Shown here in pieces: positions 1 to 16,370 of a stretch of 64,000 nucleotides of DNA (within the stretch, counting starts at the first letter, position 1; each line of letters opens with the position of its first letter). This DNA comes from Acanthochromis polyacanthus (taxonomy: Eukaryota > Chordata > Actinopteri > Pomacentridae). The notes below the pieces were generated by a model. The model did no database searches. It was not told the DNA's origin and worked only from the letters and a program-made list of their open reading frames with translations. The stretch lies in NCBI RefSeq assembly GCF_021347895.1, contig NC_067124.1, forward strand, positions 16,234,521-16,298,520, given 5' to 3'. The position numbers and the translations under genes were made by a program.

Positions 1-1383
1 GCCATAAGCTTCCATTCTGTCCACAACAAAGGACTGCTCTGTTCATACTCGCCCGATGGGGATTTATAATAGGACATTTAATACCAAGTGATGATAATTC
101 TGATTAAAAACATCTTTCAGTATTAAGAGAATACTTTCTGGGCCACCTCTGCTATGGTTTGCTCAACACAAGATTTTATGAACAATTAATAAGAAAAGAC
201 TTCCTGTTTTCTAAAATGTAAAATTGTATAAACAGACTTCATGCTTGTCTTGTTTGAAAAGAAAAGTATCCCTCCTTAGAAAAAAAAACCCAAAAAGCAC
301 TCCACCTGGAAAACCAAATCCACATGTTTTAATGCCGAACATCTGCAGGGATGTAGAACTTGTCAAACACACGAGCTGAGAGAGGCTGAATGTGTGTTTC
401 AGGGTACGCTGTCTTGGTAAGATGTGTTCAAAGTGAGACAAAATGAATCATTACAACCGTCTGTGATCCCTCTCAGCACGTCTGGACAAAACAAAGCCTC
501 TTTCTGAGCGTCCCTTATCTCGGCTATAGCTACTGTTATCTCACAAATGGGCCCTATACAGGCGCACAATCATCCTATACATCAGCAGCAGCGAGGTGGA
601 CAAACATACACAAAGAACACATATCACACACGTTAATGGCACTGGACTTGATCTTTTTACTGCTGTCCATTTGCAGTGAAAGACACAACACATTGAAAAA
701 GAAACGGGCGAGACAGACCCTTTTTCGCTGATGAAATGAAAGGCTTGTGTTGCAGCGATCTGTCAAAGCAGGCAAAGGTTCACGGGTGGGTCAGACTACT
801 GGGGGATTTTTTCACTGTGTTCCTTCTCAAATTACATGGTTAGAAGAGAGGAATATAAGGAGAGGAATGGGCTGATAACAGACAGCTGAGGAACACAGAG
901 GAAGATTGATTATATTCTGAAAGAAAGACTGCGAAGCAGGTCGAGACCCTGAGCATAAGCTGCAGAAAGTTTAGAGTTCTAAATGGAGCAAAAACTAATT
1001 GGTTCTGGTCATTTTAAAGAAGAGTTTACAAAGAAAGTGCGAAGAAAGAGACACATAAGAAGAAAGAGACACTATGTGAAGGTCAGTAGGTCAGCACCAA
1101 CATCAAGGCACTACCTCGCTGTACACTTCTGTCCCTGTTTCCATCTTCCCCACTCTTCCTCCCCATTATCCTGTTACTTTCTATTGCCTCGTCCTCTTCA
1201 CCGGATCTCCCTCCTCTATCCCAATCCTCCTCCTATTTCAAACGCAGTCGGCTCAATCACCAACTGAAAATGACCACAGGCGCTGAGAAAGAAAAGAAAG
1301 GAACCGTGCAAGGGGGGTTGAGAGAAGTAATGAGACACAGAAAGAGAGGTGAGGAGGGGGAGGCTGACGGACACAGCAGAGAG
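1..1383. other. Non-coding, nothing recognised
   Basis: A+T-rich DNA with only short chance frames. A 16-bp tandem duplication (GAAGAAAGAGACACAT type) is at about 1038-1072. Confidence 0.6.
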
Positions 1384-1475
1384 CCAATCAGAACACAGAA
1401 CAGACTGAGAGGGTGACTCCTCCATCCAATGGGAGTTGGGGTTAAAAAGTCGAAGGCATCATAAGCGTCAGGCGC
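1384..1475 (+). promoter_or_regulatory. Promoter-like motif cluster
   Basis: Two CCAAT boxes (1384-1388 and 1426-1430) precede a TATA-like TTAAAAAG (1442-1449), with a G+C-richer patch just after. The spacing fits a plus-strand promoter with a start near 1475, but no exon or reading frame follows that I recognise. Confidence 0.22.
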
Positions 1476-3460
1476 AGAGAATCGAGGCTATTCTTCCAGC
1501 TGCCTGTTCTGTCATCTCTTTTTACACCAGGCTGCGGTGTTAGACTGAAATATGGTTCATTCCTATACAATAAAGATGTTCCACTTATATGCACCGAACA
1601 ATAGAGGACATTTCTAACGCTTCAAAATGAATTCGGAATTTGAAAAATCCTTTTAATATTCATCCGTGCAATTGCAGGGCATTGAATGGATTATATGAGC
1701 TGTAACCCAATGCCTCCAGAACACCGTCGTGGAAATAATAACTGTTATAAAACAGCTTGTTGACTGACTGATGCAGGTTTAAAAGTGCGCAAACACACAA
1801 ATAACCACATTAGCCAGAATTTTTTTTTTTTTAAATTAACATGCCAACCCAAAAGTTACCTCTTGGATGTTGCTGAGCAACCACCACTTGTTCAGCTGCT
1901 ACTCAAGGACTTTTCTGAGTAGAAAAATAACATTTAAATCTTGTTTATTGAAAAGAATATGTCTTTGTTTTTTTGTTATTGCTCCCTCATATTACCTGAG
2001 TTTTATCTGAGCAATTGTAGAGCAGTCAGCAGTTGTTGTTATGGCACAAGGAGCTTTAGGTACAACGATGCAAAAAGTGTTTGTTTGCATTCCAATGTGA
2101 AATCTAGGAACACTTTCAGCATCAGTGTAAGAGTGAAAGATTTGTAAGTAGAGCTTTAAGACATTATACCACAATGAGAGGAAGCTGTTTCCCATTTTAC
2201 CTATCACTTCTCTCCATATAACATCTGAAAAAACTGAATGCCATAAAAAAATTATCTGGAGGGAAATAAAAGATAAGTGTGCCGAGCACTATGAAAATGA
2301 ATACATTTCTCTCTCCACTGTTATTCTGGGAAAATAAGTCAGGCTATGGAAGTGGCATATTTAGGAGTTATAAACAAGTCACATAGAGATCACAGAGATT
2401 ACAGACAAACCCAGAGCAGCAGAGAGGAGAAATCACAGAGCACAGCGAGGAAAGAGAAAGAGGGAAACAAAGTGGGGAAAAACAACAAGATCTGGCTCAG
2501 AAACAGTCGAGTGTTTCGAAGCAGAAAAACCAAATGAGGCAGGATGACTGGATCACTGTGACACTGAGAGGACACAGGAAGAATCCAAAGTGAGTGAAAG
2601 AAACAAAAATGGAGATGAGAAAGGAAACAGGAGTGATCTATGATTAACTTTGAACACAAGCTGCTTATTTGTTTATGGCTGCAGTGGAATTATGGCTGTT
2701 TATCGTTGCAATCTTTCCTGCACTGTTTTAATATCTGCAGTCAAGAAAAACCTTGTTTTCTATAAGAAAGTGACGTCAAGTCCTGTTTATTTCCATATTT
2801 TACCTGTTTATTCAGCTTTTTAGTCTGACTCTTGCAGAAAATGGGATTGCACGCAAAAGTTAATGCAAGATTGTTTCATAGCACAGATTGTTTTTGTCAT
2901 AATTATCATCATTATATCCTTAAACCTACGTGGAGCTGCACGTATTTCTGAATCTGTGTCATTTAGCTCTACTACTGAATCCGGATCTACTATCACAAAG
3001 CCCAGGTAGAGCAGACACAATGGACCCAACATCAGCAAAGATCTCTAAATAAATGATCTGATCCACCTCTGTGGCACTTCAAAGACATCCCTGGGTAAAG
3101 CACAGAATCAGTTGTGCAGCAGAGACCGGAATCAAACAGCAGCTGTGTTACTGTCTCACCACTGCAGGCAGCACAGTATGGATTTGGACGTTTAAGAAGA
3201 ATGGTCACACCCTGTCAACGCGGAGTGGGCAGGAAGAGGATGATGGGAACGGATTCAAAGGGGAGTTTGTGAGTGACTGTCCAATTTGGAAACTTACTGA
3301 TAGAACTAGAGAAAACAATTGGACCTGAAAGTGCAGCCATGTGATTTAATCTCTATAAATGTATATAGTATACAATATACAATATAGTAGGTTGTTTTCT
3401 TTACGATATGCATCTTAATGAAGAAGCCAGTAGTTATTCATTGAAAACACTCTTTACACA
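1476..3460. other. Non-coding, nothing recognised
   Basis: No gene or repeat family recognised. A perfect CRE (TGACGTCA) is at 2771-2778. Confidence 0.55.
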
Positions 3461-3462
3461 AC

Positions 3463-3486
3463 TTTTTTTTTTTTTTTTTTTTTTTT
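3463..3486 (+). repeat. Poly(T) run
   Basis: About 24 T residues. It could be the tail of an old minus-strand retroposon, but nothing recognisable follows. Confidence 0.9.
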
Positions 3487-3576
3487 AGTTTTGCAGAACA
3501 CCTCTGAGGTGTCTGTACTGGGATGTTGGGATTAGATCCTTTGGGCCTTGTCGGCTGCAGGGTGGGGCTGGATCAG

Positions 3577-3585
3577 ATATTTTGG
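3577..3585 (+). repeat. Left copy of transposon target-site duplication
   Basis: ATATTTTGG directly abuts the left terminal inverted repeat and is identical to 4165-4173. Confidence 0.75.
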
Positions 3586-4164
3586 TAGCCTAGCCGCGCT
3601 AGACAACCCACGGCAACGAATTTAATTCTCTGCCAGGGTGGGTCTAGTTACCCTCCATAAGGCTCGAGGCTGGATTCTCCTAAAACTGGCCAGACAAATC
3701 ACCATGAAGTGTAGAGTCAGAAGGCGGGCGTAACGAAGTGACGACAGAGGCGCGACGATTCTGACAGAAACAACCAGCGCACAATAAACAGTTATCTTTC
3801 GACTCGGCTTTGGCCACAGCCCTTAAAGATTTGAAGCTAAAATTCAACTTGAAAGATAAACAAAGGACGGCACTGAAGTGTTTCATTGAGAAGACGTATT
3901 TGGACTTATGCCGACGGGATATGGAAAATCCTTAATATACCAGTTGGCTCCGCGGCTCCGCTGGTTGGGAAGCTAATGGGACTTAGCCACAATCCGCCGG
4001 TGCTCTCGGAACTCCGTCAGCCTATTCGTTGCGCTGATTGGTTGTATACCTACCCAATTGCTGCAGAGGGATTTGATAGACAACCTTTTAGCCCGCCTCC
4101 TTCCCTGTCAAGCTTCCCTAGACCCTTGTGCCGTCAGAAACATGGGTCTAGCATGGCTAGGCTA
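3586..4164 (+). mobile_element. DNA transposon with 9-bp target duplication and RecQ-like helicase remnant
   Basis: The left end TAGCCTAGCCGCGCTAGAC (3586-3604) matches the reverse complement of the right end (4146-4164) at 17 of 19 positions. Both sides carry the identical 9-mer ATATTTTGG (3577-3585 and 4165-4173), a target-site duplication. The element is 579 bp, too short to be autonomous. Nine-bp duplications are typical of Mutator-like elements, but I cannot assign the superfamily. The interior carries a frameshifted piece of a RecQ-type helicase, so the element is either an internal-deletion derivative of a helicase-encoding transposon or has captured a gene fragment. Confidence 0.75.
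3804..4013 (+). pseudogene. Frameshifted RecQ-like helicase N-terminal fragment
   Basis: One frame reads ALKDLKLKFNLKDKQRTALK and continues CFIEK (3819-3893). The next frame reads EDVFGLMPTGYGKSLIYQLA, which contains the helicase motif I/Walker A (PTGYGKS, 3911-3931). A third frame then reads APLVGKLMGLSHNPPV. That order matches the start of RecQ helicases, where the Q-motif region precedes a TGxGKS loop. At least two frameshifts and stops break it, and nothing of the later helicase motifs remains. It lies wholly inside the transposon at 3586-4164. Confidence 0.65.
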
Positions 4165-4173
4165 ATATTTTGG
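4165..4173 (+). repeat. Right copy of transposon target-site duplication
   Basis: ATATTTTGG directly follows the right terminal inverted repeat and is identical to 3577-3585. Confidence 0.75.
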
Positions 4174-4347
4174 TGCATCCTGTAGAAAGTCGATCTGACT
4201 GGGAAATTTTGGAGGCTGGCTCAATGCCTTAGGCTCTTGGATGTCTTCTTTGAGCTGTTCATGAGCACTTTTTTTCAGATTATGCAGTGTGCATTGTGAT
4301 GCTGGGGAAGACCACTGATGCTGAGGAGTGCCATAGTGAGCGATAAG

Positions 4348-4500
4348 ACAAGTTTCATTGATCCCTCAGTGGGGAAATTTGCGTGTTGCAGCAGCTAGAT
4401 ACATACGAGACACGGAAGAAGCAGGACTAGAACTACAAAAGTACAATAAGGCGAAAGATAAAGATATAATAAAGGATGATGTACAAGGCATGATAAACTT
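4348..4500. repeat. Fish interspersed-repeat fragment (TTGATCCCTCAGTGGGG type)
   Basis: The stretch beginning TTTCATTGATCCCTCAGTGG, followed by GTTGCAGCAGC and an A-rich tail with AATAAG/AAGATAA words, resembles a repeat scattered through many teleost genomes. The family name is not certain. A related fragment (TTAATCCCGAGGATAAATAAG) follows the ATTCT microsatellite at 45507-45530. The long plus-strand reading frame across this region is not a gene. Confidence 0.4.
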
Positions 4501-5133
4501 AGATATGGATATATATATACAGGTGTGTTCTCTGTATGAATGCCAGCACTCAAGATTTCCCAGCAAAACTGTCATTCACTTCACTTGTTTTCAGCTGATC
4601 AGTATTTATTTTCTGTGGCTACTACTCCTGACACAAAACAATACAGCAAACGAGTCATTTTCTGTGCACCAGATGCACCAACTAGCCGATTATGACTACT
4701 TTCTGCAGATTATAGCATCAATACGACAGTCTATAAGTAGATTCTATGACTACATTTCTTCCTCAGTTCTTAATCTAATAATTGTTAAACACCTTTCTGT
4801 TTTTCTTCTCTGTAATAGTCTTCACAAATACACACTTACTATAAACCATCCTAACCATTCTGTTAATTAAAAAAAAACACTTTCTTTGTCACCCACAACA
4901 AGGACCGCTCTTGGAAAAACAGAAAAAAAGTAAAATGATAAAATGAAGAGAGGTGAGAGAGTATCTCCCCTGTGAGATTTGCAGACTGTTATTTTCACTG
5001 AGATTTGTTCTGTTGTATTTCTCCAATAGGCTGTTGAGTGCTGTAGCAGGGGGATAGTCACGCTAGAACTGCTTTGTATGAATAACATTTCATGTGCAAT
5101 AATCTGTGGCTTTCTTGTCACAAAATTACACAC

Positions 5134-10403
<5,270 letters not shown>

Positions 10404-10770
10404 TCTGCCAAGGAATGCGGCAGAGTTATATGATGACTTAGTCTGTCCTTCTGTCTGTGTGCAACATTACTCAAGAATGGAATAACGGATTTGGATTAAA
10501 TTTTCAGGGAAGGTCAGAAATGACACAATGACCAATTGATTCGATTTTGGCAGTGATGCGGCTTACAGTCTGGATCCACGGATTTGTTTAAGATTTCTGT
10601 ATCATTGTGAGACAGCGTCACGGTGTCACAGTAACTATGACTAGTGAATGCTACATCGGCTGCCTTCTGACGATCACATGACTGCAATCCTATCCTATCA
10701 GGACTTGTCCATCGGAAATCATACGACTGAGCAGCCTTGGGAAAGTACTGCGCTCTCTGAGTTCTTTTCT
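10404..10770 (+). repeat. Dispersed fish repeat, copy 1
   Basis: This copy shares long blocks with 13905-14260, in the same order and orientation: AGGGAAGGTCAGAAATGACA, TTTTGGCAGTGAT, CCACGGATTTGTT, TCTGTATCATTGTGAGA, GAGCAGCCTTGG and CTGCGCTCTCTGAGT. I recognise the motif set as widespread in teleost genomes, but not the class of element. No coding content is seen. Confidence 0.7.
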
Positions 10771-10928
10771 CAGTTAGATTTACTTTACTTTCCGACTGTT
10801 CTTGTACTACTCATCTGTGATGTACTATTCTCCCATGGGGAAAAAAGAATCCCTTTATTTCACATCTCACTGAAAAAATCATCAAAATTATAGCATATGC
10901 ACTAAACAGATCCATGGAACACAAACAA

Positions 10929-10939
10929 CTGTGCTCTTT
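10929..10939 (+). repeat. LINE target-site duplication, 3' side copy
   Basis: CTGTGCTCTTT is identical to 11506-11516. Its last bases merge with the T run that represents the LINE tail. Confidence 0.65.
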
Positions 10940-11505
10940 TTTTTTTTAACCAATTTTATTTGCAATTTTACACAAAAATACAACAAAGAGGAAAATGCCA
11001 GGGATATTCTACTTCACATCACACAAGAGGGGGAGATAAAGTGAACCATTAAATGACACTCAACGAAACAAAACAATTAGGAGGAGCCAGGTTTAAGTTT
11101 GAATTTTTAAGGTTGTTAATGGATCTTTCAGCTTTTTTGTTTTAGTTAAATTTATAGTAGAAATGTATAAGTTAATGTCTACAATAAATTCATTAAACTT
11201 TGTTTTTTTTATTAGCCCATTTCATTTTGTGGATGTGATACTTTCCTAATAAAATGTAAAGCTGAATTACAAATTTTACATCTTTTTCCATTTTTTGATC
11301 ACAGTAAATGCATACATCTTTGGCATTTATAATAATGATTTGTCCAATTGATCGGGATAGGTAATTCTGAACATCAATCCAAAATATTTTACAGTACATA
11401 CATTCAAAAAACAGGTGCATAACTGTCTCTTTATGTAGTCCACAGAAATCACAAGAATAATCAATATTCCGTTTAAATTGTTCCAGTACATGCTTTGCAA
11501 GAACT
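10940..11505 (-). mobile_element. 5'-truncated L1-type LINE, ORF2 C-terminus plus 3' end
   Basis: Read on the minus strand, the insert ends in a poly(A) tail (plus T run at 10937-10947). Upstream of it is the C-terminal part of an L1-like ORF2, including the CCHC motif CDFCGLHKETVMHLFFEC (about 11398-11451) and the tail YHIHKMKW just before the frame ends. The copy is flanked by the duplication CTGTGCTCTTT (10929-10939 and 11506-11516), which shows target-primed insertion. The 5' truncation removes the endonuclease and reverse transcriptase, so it is dead. Confidence 0.75.
11193..11451 (-). pseudogene. L1-like ORF2 C-terminal fragment
   Basis: The open frame runs from the CCHC motif through FWIDVQNYL to KMKWANKKNKV and a stop at 11193-11195. 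In L1 ORF2 this part follows the reverse transcriptase and is needed for RNA binding. The frame itself looks undamaged, which suggests a fairly recent insertion, but the rest of the protein is absent. Confidence 0.7.
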
Positions 11506-11516
11506 CTGTGCTCTTT
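11506..11516 (+). repeat. LINE target-site duplication, 5' side copy
   Basis: CTGTGCTCTTT abuts the truncated 5' end of the LINE and matches 10929-10939. Confidence 0.65.
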
Positions 11517-13640
11517 GGTGAAACTGTGAAGCCATTAGTGACGTCACTGTGACCAACTGTCACGTGACAAAAAAAAATTGCGAACTTTTTGGCTAAACTG
11601 GGTTGTTTACACAGAGTAGGTCAGAGACAAGTATGGAAATAGAGATTAGATAAATAATGAAATAAGTAAAATATCTGCAGAGCTGCCATTTTTCAAGCAT
11701 TAGTAACACCTGTCAGCGCTTGGAAATATGTTGTACATGTTAATGCAATCTTTTTCAATGTTTTGCAAAAAAAAAATCATCAAAAAATTTCAACTTTATA
11801 ACTGTCACACTATGCATAAAATTTGTTTGAATTCTTCCTACTTCTTCATGGTTTTGCTGCTTCCATAGAGGTGTAGGACTTTATATTGTAGTGAAAAATG
11901 AGCCCACAGTGTGTAAAAATGTAACAGGAAATGAAGTAGTTTAATGGAGAGTTGCATGCTGATATTATTTTGTACTTTTTATATTTTGCTTCCTGAATCC
12001 ACATGCACATCGACCTCATAGTGACAGTAAACAAAATAAAAGTTATTGCACTCATGCAACTGTTCACTAAGAACATGGAATGTCCTTTTTACAACGTTCG
12101 ACCTGAGATGACATTACAATGATAATGCAATTTAAATACAGTTAGATAAGGCCAATGTGGCTCATCATGTCATTTGTAGTGTCTTTTTTTCTTCTATAAA
12201 GCAGCTTCTCCATGGACATGCAAAGCTGCATTGGTTTGTCTGTGCTCTGTTTTTAGAACCACATTTCAAGCTCTGTCACACTAAAAAGGTCAGCCTGGAC
12301 TCACATACAACATCTCAATGAACCAATCAATCCAAAGCCCTTAACCTGCTCACTGAGGTCAGATATATACATTTACAATCATTATAGTAACCCTTAAGGT
12401 CAAACTGAATTCAATTAAATAATTTATGTCTACACAGCATTTACATCCATCCAAGATAATTCTGTGCAAATGAAGCTTTTGTCGTTTTGTCATATCCTGA
12501 TTGAATTTCAGGTAAAAAAAAAATGTGTAGAAATGAATCTCACAGAACACACACACATTTTACACACAGTTTAGTGCTTTTTTGGGGGTTTTTTCCATTC
12601 CAAATCTCATTTCAAGTGGCAAAGCAGGAGTACTTTAATCTGCTCTGATTGTGCAGCAAGTGCAAACACCATGATATGTAATACATCTGATTGCACATCC
12701 TTATTAGCAAGATATGTTTTCCCTGCAGCCTCAGACACACGAGCACACCACAGCACCAAACCATCACTCCTGGTTAATTATTAAGAGCAAATTCAATTTA
12801 GCCTCATCCGCTCACTGACAAGCCCATATACCTTCTATACTGAACCACTTATATGTTGCATAAGCATTCCTGGTGACAAACAATTACACACACACACACG
12901 CACACACACATGCATTGATTGACCTTTCCCGCTGAGTGTTATTAATACATGCAGGTTGTATTAGGAAAGGTTAACGAGCTCTAAGGCCAGCACCACTCAC
13001 ATGGAATACAAACAAGAACTGCAGAAGTCTAACCCTACACAGAAGCCATGTGGCTCTCAGTAGCTTTGAAACATATTTATATTCATGTAATTACAGTAGC
13101 TGCATGGCATAGACACTGAAAAGCATGAACTTGATGGTGACAATACGTTTTATAGGGAAATAACAGCAAAGGGGTTCATAGTTTATAGAAGATTCAACCA
13201 GCATTTTGTTGAGAATTCAAAAACTGAGCAGAATAGTGGAAGCCTTTCACTTTAAAAGAACAGACGTGGCTCAGGTGTCACCATGTAACCTAAGCATGGA
13301 ACTTCTATAATGCAAAGTGAGGATAAAGGATGGTCATTATACGGTTCTTCAAACTTCCCCCAAAAAACTCCAAAAGCTATTAAAAGAATCTTTGGTTGAC
13401 TTTGTTCTTTACACTGTTCCAAGAAGCCAAAAAAGAACTTTTCATGATGCCCATCTTGTCATGTTTCATCACAAGTGACTCTGTGGTCACGAGAATAATG
13501 GCTGTCCTCTCCCAGAAGCTAAGGAGCAACTTCTGTGATGTTGTTAAAGTCCGTAAAACCCATTTTGGAGAATGTGACATTAAAAACTGTCTGATCTTGT
13601 TACATGAGGCTACAGTTCATATCCTGTTTCCCTACAGTGA
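11517..13640. other. Non-coding, nothing recognised apart from a motif pair
   Basis: A perfect CRE (TGACGTCA, 11539-11546) and the palindrome GTCACGTGAC (11559-11568) lie together just outside the LINE. The rest is A+T-rich with no gene. Confidence 0.5.
12886..12910 (+). repeat. Short interrupted (CA)n run
   Basis: CA units with one CG interruption. Confidence 0.9.
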
Positions 13641-13647
13641 AAATAAA

Positions 13648-13717
13648 GGGTCAAAAGATACCCATATTTCATTGAATATGGGTCACTTTTGACCCATGTT
13701 GTGCTTCAAAGGGTTAA
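13648..13717. mobile_element. piggyBac-like terminal segment with subterminal hairpin
   Basis: Two 21-bp arms (13648-13668 and 13675-13695) are inverted repeats matching at 19 of 21 positions around a 6-base loop. About 16 bp further on is CAAAGGGTTAA, that is GGG followed by TTAA (13714-13717), the arrangement of a piggyBac end at its TTAA target. I did not find a clear matching left end, so this may be a fragment or solo end. Confidence 0.4.
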
Positions 13718-13904
13718 ACAAAATGTCTGGATTGCTTAAACTATGATGTAATTCTTTGCTAACTTGTTATTCTGCATAATTTCATCATTAGAAACATGCA
13801 GAATGGTCTCTCAGCACTTTATTTTTTGCTGAGTATCCAAGGATAGAGATAACTTTCGCTAGATTACTTTAATAGCACGGAAAACTGGAACTATGTGACA
13901 ATCT

Positions 13905-14260
13905 GCATGCGTTTGTCTGTCTGTACTCAATATTACTCAAAAATGGAAAAAGGGATTTAGATGAAATTTCCAGGGAAGGTCAGAAATGACACAAGGACCA
14001 ACTGATTAATTTTTGGCAGTGATACTGCTTGTAGTCTGGAACCACGGATTTGTTAAAGACTTCTGTATCATTGTGAGATAGCAGCACGGCATCACTGTAA
14101 CTATGACAACAAGTGAACCCTACGTCAGCTGCCTATTGACAATCACATGGTCACAATCCTACTACAAATCCACTGCTGTGCATTTCAAGAGTTATCTGTC
14201 GGAAATCATACAATGACTGAGCAGCCTTGGCGTACTCCTGCGCTCTCTGAGTGCTTTTCT
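13905..14260 (+). repeat. Dispersed fish repeat, copy 2
   Basis: This copy aligns through its length with 10404-10770 and differs by scattered substitutions and small indels, so the two are independent old insertions or an old duplication. It contains an extra segment (about 14160-14195) that copy 1 lacks or has shortened. Confidence 0.7.
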
Positions 14261-16356
14261 TGTTTTTGCTGTGAAGGCTGCTAGCTTGGATGTTGTTGTT
14301 TCCTGTAGAAAAGAGGGATCTTAAAAACGGTGACATGCAGACAGCCATGTGAAATAAACGGCTAGTTGCAGCCTTATGTATCATGTCAATGTGTTCAGCG
14401 GAATTCTGACTCGGAGAAGGAGCAGACCTACAGATTTTGGGGTAAATGGGGGCAATCTGGAGGTGTTAAACACCATGATTGCTTACATGAGTTGTGTCAC
14501 AACATCCAACTGCTCACCGAGTTGGTAAGTGGGTCAAACTACAATAATTTTACTTCCTCTCTTTTCATATCGCACAGTATCTTTGCCTTAGCCCTTTCCT
14601 AATAGTGTTTACATTCAACTAATTTACCACTAAAATGAGATTTTGAAGCAAACATAATGTCCATCTGATTCATTTTTCTAGCATAGAGGAACAAAGATGC
14701 TGTTAATTAACATACTTTGCAAGGTGCAAAAATACACATCATGAATGCATCTAGGCGTCTGTGATAAAATGATACTGATATATACCAGTGATGTATGGTT
14801 TGGCACAATTTGGATACACACGATGCAAACTGACCTCTAGCTCATAATGAAAATGTAAAATTCAATTGCATGAGTAAACCCCAAGTATACTTCCTCCCCG
14901 GCTCCTAAACAGTCTGTCGTTATAGAGCGTGCCACAAGGGACATGCAAACAGCCATTTATTTACCAGGCATGTTGTTCTCTTGTACCAACAGCCTGCGAC
15001 AACTACACAGTGTAGAGAGAAAACGAGCTGCATGGTCTCGAACACAGTGGAGGTGTTGGTCGGTTGTCGGCTTACTCCGCTTCCTGTCCACTGCCACCTG
15101 GGCCTCCTGTCACCCCCATCTGCATCTGCATCTTCTGATGGAAGCTGTGGCCAAAGGAGACTGCCAGCTTCCCTTGCTAAATGAGCTTCATGGTCATAAT
15201 CAACCCACTAGTCAGGAACTTGCTCCACCATCTTTTTAAGTAACACATCTCAGGTGACCCACTCAGAGGGTTGACGGACTTGGCGCTAGGGTGCATGTGG
15301 AGAAAATGCGTGTCTATGAACTAGAATGCCCTATAAGGCCAAAAAGTTCAAATAAATGTTTATTTTCTGAAAGTAAGGCAAGATGATACAGTCACATCAT
15401 CTTGCTTGTGAATAAGATGACCTACAGAGCTTCTATGCAAAGCTAATGTCTGCCATATGTGTCAATTAGGAAAGTGCAGATGGAAAACATGTGTGGTCAC
15501 ACAGAGACAATACAATATACTGTACATCACAAATGATCTGAAGCAGATCCCTTTCTTGCATGTCCAGAAAACGTCTTGCACATTCGCCTTGTCGTTCCCA
15601 CATCACAGAGTCCCCATGAATGACTCAAAGCTTTAATAGCTTCGGAAACTTCTTTAAAACGTGTGGAATCACAAAAATAAATGTAAAACACAAATGACTT
15701 GGAACATCTCTGTGCGCCTCTGTTCCTCTCTCTCTCGTTAACTGGGTCAGTGTGATGATGGTGTCAGTGTCTGGACTCAGCAGCAGCATATTTGCATCAG
15801 TCATCCCAACTAGACCGTGAAGAGAAGGATTTCCCTGCTCAGCTGTGCCAGTGAGTCAGTGAAATATACCCTCATAAAACCCTGCCGGACTGAAAAGAGG
15901 CCCGAGGATAACTTGGATCCATTTAATGGGCTGAACTTCAGGCTTTTTGCTTTTGGCAATGCAGATGCACTGTAAGTGGAAAGTAACATCCCATGAGACT
16001 GATACTTCACATAATGGTGCTTATAAAGAGCCATAGACCTCATTCTTATGGAATTTTGTAGATGATTTTTTCTGAAGGACAGAAATCTGTACAGGCTAGA
16101 ATGTATAATTGAAAAAGAACAAGCATAAAACACTTAAAATACGCATGAGTGCATCCTGGAGTTCTCTCCCACATTTGTAATTTTTGCCTTCATTTTATGT
16201 TTGTCTCAAAAACTTACAGGAAGGTGGCTTTCTTTAAACACAATATCCAAATTTCATAGCATGAAATGAAGAGTGTCAGGAAGAAACAACATCCAGGGCT
16301 GTGAGCTGCATCAACATTTGTGATGGTATGTGATGAATTCTGCTGAGACACCAAGA

Positions 16357-16370
16357 CGGCCCTCTGGTGA
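16357..16370 (-). promoter_or_regulatory. CTCF-like site
   Basis: Read on the minus strand it is TCACCAGAGGGCCG, which agrees with the CTCF core at 12 of 14 positions. Confidence 0.4.

Noticed and set aside
4358..4870. 170-aa plus-strand frame
   Set aside because: It starts inside a fish interspersed repeat and runs through A+T-rich DNA; no domain or codon bias.
14943..15239. Two overlapping plus-strand frames in G+C-richer DNA
   Set aside because: No recognisable domain; two frames open at once suggests composition rather than coding.
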